Source of the DNA: Sphingomonas jinjuensis
Lineage (GTDB): Bacteria > Pseudomonadota > Alphaproteobacteria > Sphingomonadales > Sphingomonadaceae
Assembly: GCF_014197105.1 (NCBI RefSeq)
Contig: NZ_JACIEV010000003.1
Span: 310,001 to 374,000, forward strand
Direction of reading: 5' to 3'
Length of the DNA: 64,000 bases
The first letter of the stretch is position 1, and the number at the start of each line of letters is the position of its first letter. The notes under the pieces were generated by a model, which did no database searches, was not told the origin of the DNA, and was given only the letters and a program-made list of their open reading frames with translations. Position numbers and translations under genes: made by a program. Shown in pieces: positions 44,258 through 54,268 of the stretch.

Positions 44258-45376
44258 ATGCAAAGTGCCAGTCTCGCGGGCGAAAGCCTGCCTTCGCCGT
44301 CGTTCCGCTTCGAGCCCAGCGCCGCCCCGGTAACTGCGAGCGAGCGCGCCGCGCAGCTGGTCGATCCGGGCTTCGGCAAGGTCTTCACCGACCATATGGC
44401 CCTGATTAGGTGGAGCGAATCCGACGGCTGGCATGATGCCGCGATCACCGCGCGGCGGCCGCTGACGATCGATCCGTCGATGGCGGTGTTGCACTATGCG
44501 CAGGAAATCTTCGAAGGGCTGAAGGCGTATCGCACCGCCAATGGCGGCACCGTGATGTTCCGACCCGAGGCGAACGCCAAGCGGTTTCGCGATTCGGCGC
44601 GGCGGCTGGCGATGCCCGAGCTGCCCGACGAGCTGTTCCTCGAATCCTGTCGCCTGCTGGTGAAGACCGAGGCCGACTGGATTCCCACCGTGGAGGGCGG
44701 CGCCCTGTACCTGCGCCCGTTCATGATCGCGAGCGAGGCGTTCCTGGGCGTCAAGCCCTCCGCCGAGTATCTCTACATGGTGATCGCTTCGTCGGTCGGC
44801 GCCTATTGGAAGGGCGGCGCGCGGGCGATCTCGGTGTGGGTCAGCGAAACCTATGCGCGGGCTGCCGCCGGTGGCACGGGCGCTGCCAAGTGCGGTGGCA
44901 ACTACGCCGCCAGCCTGGTCGCGCAGGCCGAGGGTATCCGCGAAGGCTGCGATCAGGTCGTCTTCCTCGATGCCGCCGAGCGGCGCTGGGTCGAGGAACT
45001 TGGCGGCATGAACATCTTCTTCGTGTTCGACGACGGCACGCTGCTGACGCCGCCGCTGACCGGTACGATCCTGCCGGGCATCACGCGCGATTCGATCATC
45101 CAGCTGGCGCGCGATCAGGGGCTGGCGGTGCGCGAGGAGCTGTATTCCTTCGAGCAGTGGCGCGCCGATGCCGGCAGCGGCCGCCTGACCGAGGCGTTCG
45201 CCTGCGGCACTGCGGCGGTCGTTACCCCGATCGGCCAGGTCGCCTCGGCGCACGGCCGTTTCACGATCGGCAGCGGCGGGACCGGGCAGCTGACGCAGCG
45301 AATGCTCGACAGCCTGACCGCGATCCAGCGTGGCCAGGCGCCTGACCCGCACGGCTGGCTTTCGCCGGTCGCCTGA
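44258..45376 (+). CDS. ilvE: Branched-chain amino-acid aminotransferase
   Basis: 372 residues from ATG 44258. Fold type IV PLP enzyme: 'LHYAQEIFEGLKAYRTANGG', 'FRPEANAKRFRDSARRLAMP', PLP-Lys in 'GAAKCGGNYAASL', 'ELGGMNIFFVFDDGTLLTPP' and 'AFACGTAAVVTPIGQV'. It exchanges the amino group between branched-chain amino acids and 2-oxo acids. The long form fits the eukaryote/alphaproteobacteria-type BCAT. Regulated, by position, by the divergent MarR protein. Confidence 0.93.
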   Translation: MQSASLAGESLPSPSFRFEPSAAPVTASERAAQLVDPGFGKVFTDHMALIRWSESDGWHDAAITARRPLTIDPSMAVLHYAQEIFEGLKAYRTANGGTVMFRPEANAKRFRDSARRLAMPELPDELFLESCRLLVKTEADWIPTVEGGALYLRPFMIASEAFLGVKPSAEYLYMVIASSVGAYWKGGARAISVWVSETYARAAAGGTGAAKCGGNYAASLVAQAEGIREGCDQVVFLDAAERRWVEELGGMNIFFVFDDGTLLTPPLTGTILPGITRDSIIQLARDQGLAVREELYSFEQWRADAGSGRLTEAFACGTAAVVTPIGQVASAHGRFTIGSGGTGQLTQRMLDSLTAIQRGQAPDPHGWLSPVA

Positions 45377-45428
45377 GGCGGGAAGGGCTTTTCGTTTGAG
45401 CGCGCGGCTCTATAAGGCCGCGCTCTGC

Positions 45429-45503
45429 TGGGGCGTCGCCAAGCGGTAAGGCACCGGTTTTTGGTACCGGCATTCGCAGGTTCGAATCCTGCCGCCCCAG
45501 CCA
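45429..45503 (+). tRNA. tRNA-Gln (anticodon TTG)
   Basis: Acceptor TGGGGCG pairs with CGCCCCA, D-arm GCC/GGC, anticodon loop TTTTGGT giving TTG (reads CAA), T-arm with GGTTCGAATCC, encoded CCA at 45501-45503. A tyrosine-recombinase gene begins 115 bp after it, so its 3' end is the probable integration site of the island to the right. Confidence 0.95.
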
Positions 45504-45532
45504 ATCTTCTGTTTTCAGTCTTTAGAACGGCG

Positions 45533-45547
45533 GAAATCCGCGATTTC
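45533..45547. promoter_or_regulatory. Small inverted repeat between tRNA-Gln and integrase
   Basis: GAAATC-CGC-GATTTC pairs over 6 bp with a 3-base loop, about 70 bp before the integrase start. It may be an integrase arm or core site, or an attenuator. Evidence is only the symmetry and its place. Confidence 0.3.
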
Positions 45548-45617
45548 AGCCGGCGGAATGCTTGGCTGGGCCGGCACTGTCTCAAGTCGCTGTATCAAGT
45601 GGCTGTCACAGGTGCCT

Positions 45618-47567
45618 ATGTCGCTGCCGTCCAACGTCTACCGCCGTGGCGCCGTCTACTGGTGGCGCCGAACGCTGCAATTGTGCGATCCGGCCTCAAA
45701 ACCTATAACCCTTGGACTTAGCCTCCTGACGCGGGAGCTGAGGATCGCACGCGGGCGGGCTGCGGCGATGACCGCGCGCAGTGAGACGATCCGGATGAGC
45801 CTGTATACGCGTATCGCCGAGGACGGCCTTTCAGCTGACCAGCAGCATCGTCTCTTCATCGGCGAGATGACGCTTTATCGTAATGCGCTCGCCCACGAGG
45901 TCGCTCGATGGGAGGCCGAGCCTCAGCTGCGCGATCTTTCCGATAGTGATCGCGACCTCCAGGCGTTCGAGGCCCTATGGGGTGCATTTGCTCGAACCGG
46001 GATCGTCGATGCGCCCTCGGCGGAGTATGCCGCCGAGCACTTTCATGATTTGGATGAGGAGGAGCAAGGCCGACTCCGTCGGCTGATCCGGGAGACGCCC
46101 GGCTTCCGCACCAACTTCGCAGCCGAGACCTCCGCGGCTATGGCTCGGGTAGGGGTATCGCCCACCGCAGCCAACCTGCCTTTGGGAAGCAAGCTGGTCA
46201 TGCTCGCTCGAATGACGGGGGCTTGGGCGTGCCGAAACGGCGTTGAGGTTACATCGGCGCTCGAAAGCCGCATGCCAGCCTCGGTCACAGCTCCGGCCAC
46301 CCTCCCACGGGAAAGCAGCCTTGCGACGATCCCGGATGCGGAAATTACACCGGAATGGCGATACCTCACGCCGACGCAGGTCGCGGAAAAGATGATCGCC
46401 GAGACGCCAAAGATGTTTGAGCATCGTAATGGCGGAAAGCGTGCGAGCGAGCAGACCGGCGAGCAGACTTTGAGACAGATCCGCTGGGCTGCATCGCTGC
46501 TGGAGCGTTCGACGCCAGCCGGTCAGCCTTTGTGGAAGCTCTCGATGGCGGATCTGAAGGAGTTGGATAGCTGGTTCGACCGCCTTCCTATCAGCTTTGG
46601 CAAGTCACCAACGGATCGTCGAGACGACATGACGTTGGCCATGGCTCACGAACGTGCGCTTGTCAGATTGGAAGAGGGTGAAATAAGCGCAGAAGAAATC
46701 GGCCTTGTGATCCCAACCTGCAACAAGCACTATCGAAAGATCGCGCAAGTCCACGCTTTCTTGGTTAACGCCCTTCCCCAAATTGCTACGCTCGACTTCG
46801 GCAAGTTCATTCAACCCGACCGAAAAGACGAGCGCGCCGCCCGTCTGCGCTATACCGTCGCCCAAGGTCGAGCTATTTTCTCGCTGCCGCCGTGGACGGG
46901 ATGCGCCGGAGAACATGATCGGCTCACGGCGGGCAGGGCCGTGATCCAAGACAGTCTGTTCTATGTTCTGCTTCTTGTATGGTACACTGGTGCCCGGCGG
47001 GAAGAAATTTGTAAGCTCCGGCTCGTCGATATTGACGTCGTCGACGGCATCCATTTTTTGCGGATCGCAAGTACTGAGACTGGTCGGGTTAAAAATATGA
47101 CCTCCGAGCGGTGCATCCCCTTGGCCAAGGAAATTATGCGCCTCGGTTTCGTTCACTATGTCGATGCACTAAAGGTTGCTGGTGAAACCCTGCTGTTCCC
47201 GGAACTGGAACCGGCAGATGGAACGAAACGCAAGCGTGGCGATGTATTCTACAAACTTTGGTGGATATATCTCAAGCCGCTGGTACCAGATCTTACTCGC
47301 GGGCAGGCCATGCATTCCGCCCGTCACATGGTGAGTGACGAATTGAAGCAGCAGGCGATCTTCCTAGAGTTCCGTAACGACCTTCTCGGCCACAAGACTG
47401 CTGGTGGCGAGGGAGCCAGCCGCTATCCTTCAGCCGCAGCTCTGAAGACGGTGTTGGGTCTCGTGAACCGCATCCCCGTCGTCACCGATCATCTTTCGGA
47501 GGTGACTGCCGAGTCCATAACATTGTTGAAGCCTGACCTGCGTAGGCAACGACCCTCCCGCAATTAA
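45618..47567 (+). CDS. Tyrosine recombinase (site-specific integrase) of the tRNA-Gln island
   Basis: 649 residues from ATG 45618 ('MSLPSNVYRRGAVYWWRRTL'); a longer frame from 45558 lacks support. The catalytic domain is C-terminal: Arg460 in 'YTGARREEICKLRL', a Lys in the beta-hairpin region, His566 and Arg569 in 'HSARHMVSDEL', 'LLGHKTAGGEGASRYPSA' with the last His and the Tyr nucleophile near 603. The long N-terminal part is a core-binding helical region. The size and type match integrases of sphingomonad genomic islands. The gene is AT-richer than the core genes, and it runs convergently to the giant TPR gene. Confidence 0.92.
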   Translation: MSLPSNVYRRGAVYWWRRTLQLCDPASKPITLGLSLLTRELRIARGRAAAMTARSETIRMSLYTRIAEDGLSADQQHRLFIGEMTLYRNALAHEVARWEAEPQLRDLSDSDRDLQAFEALWGAFARTGIVDAPSAEYAAEHFHDLDEEEQGRLRRLIRETPGFRTNFAAETSAAMARVGVSPTAANLPLGSKLVMLARMTGAWACRNGVEVTSALESRMPASVTAPATLPRESSLATIPDAEITPEWRYLTPTQVAEKMIAETPKMFEHRNGGKRASEQTGEQTLRQIRWAASLLERSTPAGQPLWKLSMADLKELDSWFDRLPISFGKSPTDRRDDMTLAMAHERALVRLEEGEISAEEIGLVIPTCNKHYRKIAQVHAFLVNALPQIATLDFGKFIQPDRKDERAARLRYTVAQGRAIFSLPPWTGCAGEHDRLTAGRAVIQDSLFYVLLLVWYTGARREEICKLRLVDIDVVDGIHFLRIASTETGRVKNMTSERCIPLAKEIMRLGFVHYVDALKVAGETLLFPELEPADGTKRKRGDVFYKLWWIYLKPLVPDLTRGQAMHSARHMVSDELKQQAIFLEFRNDLLGHKTAGGEGASRYPSAAALKTVLGLVNRIPVVTDHLSEVTAESITLLKPDLRRQRPSRN

Positions 47568-47657
47568 CGCTCATCTAACTGCGACTAGCGCATCGCTGCG
47601 GGATAACGAACTTTCGGCTTGGAGCGCGGACTTGAGATAAGCTGACGTTCGTTTAGG

Positions 47658-50600
47658 CTACTCGCCGAGCAACGCTCCCGACCTGATCGCCTCGAGCCCA
47701 CCAGCCAGTGCTGGCCGAGCATTCTCTAGCAGCCCGATCACACCGGCGAGTTGGGCGAACTCGCTCTGGTTCAGCCCGGAGTTGGCCAGCTGCCGCAGGT
47801 AGCGGCCGAGCGTGTCGGTCCGCTCGCCATCCGCGAGCGCCGCGCTGGCCGTGACGAGGAGCTGGACGGCGACGGGAACGGTGAGCTTGAGGTCGGCGCG
47901 GCGCCCGATGACCCGGTCGGCCACGCCGTCGGCCAGTGTGGTCAGCCGCCAGCGCGCCGCGACCTGGATCGCGATCATTGCCGTCGTCGCGCGGCCCTCG
48001 CCGGCGGCTTGGTCGACGTGAGCCAGCGCCCGCTCCTCCAGCGCCGTGGTGTCTGCCGGCGGGACGCAGCCCCAGATGAAGCCGAACAGCAGCGAGTCCG
48101 CCTCTTCCCCGCTCGCGCCGTCTAACGCCTCGACTGCCTCGCCACCATCCTCGGCCGCGACCGGCCGCACGTTGCCGAACTCGTCCAGCGGACCGGGTAG
48201 CCGGAGTCCCAGGCCCATACCGCGCGTCGCGAGGATCCCCGACCGGGCCGAGACGATCTCTGCCCAGCGGTCGGGACGCTCCTCGACCGGGACCGACTCT
48301 ATGACCATCGCCGCGCGACGCGTCACGTTCGCAGCAATGGCGCTCGGGACCAGCCATTCGCGCGCCCAGACTGGCGCGTCCCACCGGTCGAGCGCGCCGC
48401 CGAGCGCCCACGTGTTAGCCGACCAGCGCCGTGCTGCGGCGAGCAGCCCCGCCCGGTCGACGTTGAAGCGATCGAGTGCGCGGCATGTGTGGCCGGCGTG
48501 TGCGAACGCGAGGGTCCGGCGGAACGCGGCGGGCGAACCGGCGAGCGCCCCCTGGTCGAGCGCCGTCAGGGCGACGGTCGCGGTGATCGCGAGCAGCTCG
48601 GCCGACGCGTCGATCGTTCCCTCCTCGCCGAGCAGACGGTCGAGCGCGACCGTCGCCGCCTCACGGCACGTCGCGTCGCGAGCGCGGCCGGCGAGTACGG
48701 CGAAGCCCGCTAGCTTGCTGAACGGGTCCGCCTCGCCTGACAACGCGACACCCAGCGCCGCGACGTCGGCGTCGCCCATGCCCTCGGTCATTGTGGCCAG
48801 CGGCAGGTCGGGTGAGACCGCCAGCGTCGCTGACGCGCCGATCGCCGACGCGGCGTGCCGCGTCCCGGCGGTCGCCTCCGCCAGCGCGGTCAGCGCGCCC
48901 GGCAGCGACCCGTCGCCCAGTTCCGGGTCGAGCAGGTTGCCTAGGTAGGTGGGTGACGTCGCCACGAGGTCGCCAAAGGCGAGTTCGTTCTGAGCGCCGA
49001 CGCGTTCCACGAACGCCTGAGCCGTGGCGTTCAGTTCGGTGAACAGGGAGGTGAACGTCTCCACGGTCGGCTTCTCCGACCCGAGCAGCGCGCGCCAGCG
49101 CGCAGCCCTGACCGGTGACAGCGTGCGGTTGGCCGTCAGCCGTTCGAACGTGCGAAGGCGCATGTCGGTGTCGTTGGCGAAGAGCCCCGCCTCTCCGAAC
49201 CCCACCGACCGTCCTTCGATAGTGGCGGTGATCCCGCCGTCCTCCCGGCGGGCGGGGTTGGTCGCGAGCGGCCGGCCCTCCGAATCGACCAGCGTGGCTG
49301 AGCTGTCCGCGAAGGCGTCGTCGAGAAACGTCACGAGGGCCTCGACCGCTACGTCGCGGTCGGCGATGACCACCTCATCCTTCTCGAAGCCGAGCGCTCG
49401 GCGGGCGTCGGCGCGCTCGGTAACCCTGTCGAGCAGCGCGGGCGGCAGGTGGCCCGCGATCATGCGGCGGACCTCGACGGCGGCCATGTTCACCTTCGTG
49501 CCGGCGACCTCCTCCACCAGATCCTCCTGCATAATCAGGAAAAGTTTCACGCGGTCCACCACTGTTTCGAGTGCCGCGAGGTCGCGCCCCTCCAGTCGCG
49601 GCGCGACCACCTCCGCCCACCATTCGTGGTAGGCCTCCAGCCGATCCGCCGGCACGTTCATCGGCGTCGCGAGTAGGGCGTGCATGGTGGCGGTCGTGGC
49701 GACGCCCCAAACTCGGGCGTCGTCCGAACTCTCCTTGGCGGCGAGGCCGGCCGCGACGGGGATCATGGCGAACAGCCGATCGGCGGCGGTCTTCGCCACG
49801 ACGACGTCGGGCAGCCGCGCCCAGCAGGCCCTGATCGCCTGCGCGATCGCGACGACCGCGTTCTCAAGCCAGAGCCGGTCCGCCGGCAGGCTTACCGCGC
49901 CACGCACGATGGGCAGGTGAATGGAATTGCGGATCGCCCGGAGAGGACGCGGGGCACCCTTGCTCCAGTCGCCGGCCGCCGCGGCCTCGAACACCTCCTC
50001 CGCCTCGACCGGAATCAGCGCCACGCCGGCCTCCCGCAGCTTGCGGCGAGCCGACGCGCGCCTCGCCGCGTCGATCGCGCCGGTGCGCTGGAGGTGGTCG
50101 ATGACGTCGAGCGGCGATGCGACCGGCCGGCTCGTCCCTGCGGCGTCGGTGAAGTGGCCATGGCCGTTCACCATGCGGTCGCCCGAGACGAGGACGTCCA
50201 CGGGCGAGCCGTCCTGGAGCAGCGAAACCAGGGGCGTCATTTCGAGATCCCGCCCCGACGCCTCGTTCTCCCCGCGCCTGTTCCGCCGGAAGGGGCCAAG
50301 CAAAGCCTTGCCCGAGGCGAGCGCCGACGAGATCGTGCGCCGAACAGCCTCGATCGCGCGCTCCAGCTCAGTGGAGCGGCGCTGACCGGCGATCTCGGCT
50401 TCCGCGATGCGGACGGCGTGGGCGTCGACGTGGAGCTCCACGCCGGCGGCGACCAGCGCGTCGAGCAGGCCGCAGTCTTCGAGCGCGTTGACGGCGACAC
50501 CGTCGAGCACGAGCGGCCGGTCAAGGTCGATGTCCGGCTCGCCGGGCCCCTGGCCGCCCAGCAGGGAGACGCGGCCAAGCGCGTCGGCAGCCTCCTGCGC

Positions 50601-53600
50601 CGGGATCTCGCCGCGCCTCGCCAGCGCGTTCACTACCGCGTCGGGACTCGAAAGCCTGTCGACGAACGGCGCCGGATCGCGCTCGCGCTCGCCTAGAGAG
50701 CCCGGCTCGTGCAGGGGGAAGGTGTGCACCAGGCGTGCGTCGAGCGTCTCGGCGGACCGGTGAAGGTGGGCGACGTCGTCATTTCCGGCCGCTTCGTCGA
50801 GCACGCGGAGCGCGCCCGAGTCGACGAGCGACTTGACTCTGATCGCCTGCTCCACGCGCGCGGGCTGCGCGCGGTGCGCCTGCTCGAGATCGTGCAGGAG
50901 CAGAGGTAGGGTTCCCGCCGGGATAACGATTCCGGGGGCGTGGTCGAGCGTCTCCTGAAGCAGGCCGCAGAGCTGAAGCGCGAGGATGGCCGCCGGATCG
51001 AGGCCGATGCGGGCGGCGCCTCCGAGGTCGAGCGGCGCGCGGTTGCCGGCAACAAGCGGCAGGCAGAGCCGTACGCGGGGCGGCAGGGCGACGTTCTCGG
51101 CGAGGCGTGCGAGGATCAGCTCCGAGATGGTGGTGCCGAGCGGTCGGGCGGCCAGCGTGATCGGCAGCGTGCCTGACAGGATCATGCGGTCGAGCTCGGC
51201 GGCCCTCGCCTGGCCCTCGTCCCGCATCCTGATCACCTCGCGCAGGCTGCCCTTCTGGAGCGGACCGTCGTCGCCCGAGGCGGCGATGGCGCGCCTTAGC
51301 CAGTCGCCGGCCTCGGCTCCCCAGTCGGTCCCTCGACGGACGGCGAGGGTGTAGGCCTGCACGAGGATGGATGGGTCGTCGGGCTCGCGCTCCACGGCGG
51401 CGCGTGCCAAGTCGTCGGCTATGGGGTTGCCCGCGGCGTGGGCGATGTCCGCGGCCTGCAGGAGCTGCTGCGCGTCGCGGTGCTCGCGGCGCTCGAGATC
51501 CTGCGCGACCAGGGGCGCGAGCCGGTGCCAATCGCCGCCCTCGATTTCGATGTTGATCGCCAGCTGCCTGAGGCTCGGCCGGTCCGGGGCGTCCGCGCGA
51601 AGCGCGTCGGTTGCGGTGCGCGCCTCGTCCAGGCGGCCGCCCCGGTAGAGCCGCCAGGCAGCGTGCTCGCGGAGCGCCGGCCTAGTCTCGACGACGTCGC
51701 CGAGCTCGTCGAGGAACGCGTCCAATTCGGCGTCGCTACCGGCGTTGAACAGCGCGCGGCAGGCCAGCGCGGCATCGTCCGTCCTGCGCCGCTCGCGCCA
51801 GAGCCTGATGGCGTAGTCGGCAGTGCGGTCGTCGTCCGCCTCCGCGAGCGCCTGAACCAGGAAGTGGAGCTCGGTCTCGGATCCACTCGCTTCGTAGGCG
51901 GTAAGCCGGACCGCCACCTGATTCGCGCCCTCCTGCTCGGCAATGACGAGCTCTAGTCGGGAAGCGGGCTCGGGTCCGAGCGCCTCGGCGGCGGCGGCGA
52001 GCCTCTCGCGCGCTTCCCCGGTCCGCCCCTTGCGGGCGAGCACCTCGACCTCCAGGCCGTGCGCTATCTCAGGCGGTAGCAGCCTGGCGGCCCGCTCGCG
52101 GTGCCCGTCGATGAGTTGGAGGATCGCGTCGCCATCGTCGCCGCGCATGGCGAGCTGGAGCGCGGTCATGAAGTGGGCGTCCGTCCAGCCGCCCAGCGCA
52201 GCCGCCCGGTCTAGCTCGGCCCGCAGGTGTCGCTCGTCGAACCTGAGGCCGTGCTCTATCGCGATCCACGCGACGTCGAGCGCGGTCGCCGGATCTGCGA
52301 GTCTTCCGAGGAGCTCGACGCGGGTTGTCTCGCGGATGCTGGCGTCCGCCGAGCCGAGCGCGAGGTAGGCCCGGGTGGCCTCCACCGTCTCCATGAACTC
52401 GGGCGCGCGCAGTCGGGGCGCCATCGCCTTCAGGGCTTCGAGGTCGGCGAGGGCGGCGGTGCGCAGCCGTTCCCCCTCCGGGTCGTCGCGCAGGTGGTTC
52501 GTCCGCGGAAACTGGCCGGCGTTCTCGAGCATGCCCTCCCGACGACCCTCGGGCACCATCAGCGTGATCCGCAGGCGGGCGCGATGGAACAGCAGGACCG
52601 GGTTCTCGGCCACGTGTTCCCCGTCGGCGGCGTCGAGAATGGCCTCCGCGTCCTCCCATCGTCCCGCCTCGGCGAGCCAGGTCGAGACCATCGGGAGCAT
52701 GAAGCCGCCGAGCGAGGTGGCCGGGGCATGGCCCGGCTGCACCTCCAGCGCGCGCTCCCGACCGTCGCGCCCGGCGATGGCCTCCAGGATCATCCCAACC
52801 GATGTCCGGTCGCTCCGCCGGTCGAGGAGCGCGATGGCGGTCGTCCAGTCCTTTCGCACCAGCGCCACCCGCGCCCGGTCGGTCGCGAGGTCGGAGGCGC
52901 CGATCGCCTCGGCCGCCGCGATGAGCTCGTCGGCCTCATCGGGCCGCTCGGCGCGGGCGAGCAGCTGCGCCGCTAGCCGCACGGCGGCGATACGGGCTTC
53001 CCGCGGTGCGGAGGCGAGATCGCCGTTGCGCGCCCTCTTCGCCAGCGCCGTCACGCGCCCGAGCCTCGCCGGGTCGTCTATCGACCTCGCGGCGGTCTCG
53101 AGTTCCACCTCTCGCTGGAGGTGGTCGCCGATGACGTCGACCGGCACGCGCGCCAGCGCGGCGCCTTCCGTCCTGATCAGGTTGCGCAGGATCTCGGGCT
53201 GGCCGTCCAGCCTGGCGCCCACGTCGCGCACCTGCTCCTCGATGCGGTCCGCCCTGGCGTTGGTCACCTGGATGCCGAGCCGAGCGTGGGTCGGCAGCTT
53301 GGCGTCGACGGTGAACGCGAGGAACGCCACCGCTTGATCGAACATCGCCTCGCCGTACCATTCGCCGTCGCCGGTCGCCGCGGCGTATGCAGCGGTTGCC
53401 TCCCGGCGGTCACCGCCGTCTTCGCCGGCGCCGACAACCAGTGCGAAGGCTGCCCGCTTGAGGCGCGCGCGGACGGCGGGATGCCTCAACCACTCGCGCA
53501 CCGGTTCGTCGCCCAGCGCGACCGGCGGGTCGGACAGGGCGCTCTTAGCGAGCTGGACGACCCGGCTGGCGAGAGTCGCGGCGTCGCCCGTCAGCACGTC

Positions 53601-53753
53601 GAGCGCGGACTCCAGCTCCCGATCGACGGTCGCCGGATCTGGCGCGTCGCCGGCCGCAGCCCCGCGAACGTGCCATTGCTCGCGTGCCGCCTTGAAGGCC
53701 GGCAAAGCGAAACCTTTCAGGCTCTTAACCGTGTTCCACGGTCCGATCGACAC
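47658..53753 (-). CDS. 2031-residue TPR-rich protein with two PIN-like regions, candidate conflict protein
   Basis: A single 6.1-kb frame from GTG 53753, preceded by AGGATCAGGAC. Most of the protein is helical repeats (TPR/Sel1-like; ~80-850, such as 'DWTTAIALLDRRS', 'AGRWEDAEAILDAADGE') and again from ~1250 to the end. Two central stretches look like PIN folds: one near residue 905 ('IGLDPAAILALQLCGLLQET', first Asp) and one near 1080-1250 ('PLVLDGVAVNALEDCGLLDA' with a later 'SGDRMVNGHGHFTDA'), the latter with both acidic ends of a PIN site. Large TPR-PIN proteins of this kind occur in bacterial conflict loci. There is no signal peptide or membrane segment. It is beside an integrase, alone in its orientation, so no obvious co-factor is linked. 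Function is not known; an RNA-cleaving, ligand-triggered role is a hypothesis. Confidence 0.8.
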   Translation of the reverse strand: MSIGPWNTVKSLKGFALPAFKAAREQWHVRGAAAGDAPDPATVDRELESALDVLTGDAATLASRVVQLAKSALSDPPVALGDEPVREWLRHPAVRARLKRAAFALVVGAGEDGGDRREATAAYAAATGDGEWYGEAMFDQAVAFLAFTVDAKLPTHARLGIQVTNARADRIEEQVRDVGARLDGQPEILRNLIRTEGAALARVPVDVIGDHLQREVELETAARSIDDPARLGRVTALAKRARNGDLASAPREARIAAVRLAAQLLARAERPDEADELIAAAEAIGASDLATDRARVALVRKDWTTAIALLDRRSDRTSVGMILEAIAGRDGRERALEVQPGHAPATSLGGFMLPMVSTWLAEAGRWEDAEAILDAADGEHVAENPVLLFHRARLRITLMVPEGRREGMLENAGQFPRTNHLRDDPEGERLRTAALADLEALKAMAPRLRAPEFMETVEATRAYLALGSADASIRETTRVELLGRLADPATALDVAWIAIEHGLRFDERHLRAELDRAAALGGWTDAHFMTALQLAMRGDDGDAILQLIDGHRERAARLLPPEIAHGLEVEVLARKGRTGEARERLAAAAEALGPEPASRLELVIAEQEGANQVAVRLTAYEASGSETELHFLVQALAEADDDRTADYAIRLWRERRRTDDAALACRALFNAGSDAELDAFLDELGDVVETRPALREHAAWRLYRGGRLDEARTATDALRADAPDRPSLRQLAINIEIEGGDWHRLAPLVAQDLERREHRDAQQLLQAADIAHAAGNPIADDLARAAVEREPDDPSILVQAYTLAVRRGTDWGAEAGDWLRRAIAASGDDGPLQKGSLREVIRMRDEGQARAAELDRMILSGTLPITLAARPLGTTISELILARLAENVALPPRVRLCLPLVAGNRAPLDLGGAARIGLDPAAILALQLCGLLQETLDHAPGIVIPAGTLPLLLHDLEQAHRAQPARVEQAIRVKSLVDSGALRVLDEAAGNDDVAHLHRSAETLDARLVHTFPLHEPGSLGERERDPAPFVDRLSSPDAVVNALARRGEIPAQEAADALGRVSLLGGQGPGEPDIDLDRPLVLDGVAVNALEDCGLLDALVAAGVELHVDAHAVRIAEAEIAGQRRSTELERAIEAVRRTISSALASGKALLGPFRRNRRGENEASGRDLEMTPLVSLLQDGSPVDVLVSGDRMVNGHGHFTDAAGTSRPVASPLDVIDHLQRTGAIDAARRASARRKLREAGVALIPVEAEEVFEAAAAGDWSKGAPRPLRAIRNSIHLPIVRGAVSLPADRLWLENAVVAIAQAIRACWARLPDVVVAKTAADRLFAMIPVAAGLAAKESSDDARVWGVATTATMHALLATPMNVPADRLEAYHEWWAEVVAPRLEGRDLAALETVVDRVKLFLIMQEDLVEEVAGTKVNMAAVEVRRMIAGHLPPALLDRVTERADARRALGFEKDEVVIADRDVAVEALVTFLDDAFADSSATLVDSEGRPLATNPARREDGGITATIEGRSVGFGEAGLFANDTDMRLRTFERLTANRTLSPVRAARWRALLGSEKPTVETFTSLFTELNATAQAFVERVGAQNELAFGDLVATSPTYLGNLLDPELGDGSLPGALTALAEATAGTRHAASAIGASATLAVSPDLPLATMTEGMGDADVAALGVALSGEADPFSKLAGFAVLAGRARDATCREAATVALDRLLGEEGTIDASAELLAITATVALTALDQGALAGSPAAFRRTLAFAHAGHTCRALDRFNVDRAGLLAAARRWSANTWALGGALDRWDAPVWAREWLVPSAIAANVTRRAAMVIESVPVEERPDRWAEIVSARSGILATRGMGLGLRLPGPLDEFGNVRPVAAEDGGEAVEALDGASGEEADSLLFGFIWGCVPPADTTALEERALAHVDQAAGEGRATTAMIAIQVAARWRLTTLADGVADRVIGRRADLKLTVPVAVQLLVTASAALADGERTDTLGRYLRQLANSGLNQSEFAQLAGVIGLLENARPALAGGLEAIRSGALLGE

Positions 53754-54268
53754 GCGTCCTGATCCTCGCTGCTACTACTACCTATCTAGGTGCGACGCGG
53801 TCCCGGTTCACCCCCGCGCAAGCGCAATGTAGCTCATCTCTTCTCTCCTCGTCAGATATCACACGGGTCGAATTGCCGTGTGTGGCGCGCACCCTGAAGT
53901 AAGCTGCCCCGGCGTCGGCACATTGCCCGACTTCTATGCGCGCGTGGGTTTGGCGGATGCGCTGGTGAAGCACCTCGCGGTGCGGTCCAGCTTATGGTGA
54001 ACTACAGCGGAGTGGGGCTCACCTCTTCGCTGAACGGACGATCGCTTCCGCAAAGCCAAAATTTTTGTCGAGAATCTGAGTGTGGGTCAGCCAGGGACGG
54101 AGAGGGCGGCGGTTCACGACCAATACGAGCCGTTCCAAAGCAGTGGCAGCAATGTCCGCTCGCTCTCGAACTTGCCATTACCGACGAATGCAACGCCAAC
54201 AGAAGAGGGGTTGCAACCGCCGAACGAAAGTTTATACGTCGTTTGTCATAGATACGAAAGTGCGTCAG
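53754..54268. other. Intergenic region between the TPR-PIN gene and the next operon
   Basis: About 515 bp. It carries promoter DNA for the leftward giant gene and the rightward unknown gene, and a 12-bp word (TCACACGGGTCG) that is also found at 58492. Overlapping open frames at 53994-54251 (+) and 54002-54277 (-) show no ribosome site or family feature and are probably not genes, though they could be relics of an older gene. Confidence 0.5.
53859..53874. repeat. Direct repeat copy A (TCACACGGGTCGAATT)
   Basis: Bases 53859-53870 (TCACACGGGTCG) recur exactly at 58492-58503, and both are followed by AATT (in copy B after one extra T). The two copies flank the four-gene block 54269-58332 in the same orientation. 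It could be the footprint of a mobile unit, or chance. Confidence 0.35.

Noticed and set aside
49680..50696. Rightward open frame of 338 codons
   Set aside because: Antisense to the TPR-PIN gene, no ribosome site or recognised domain.
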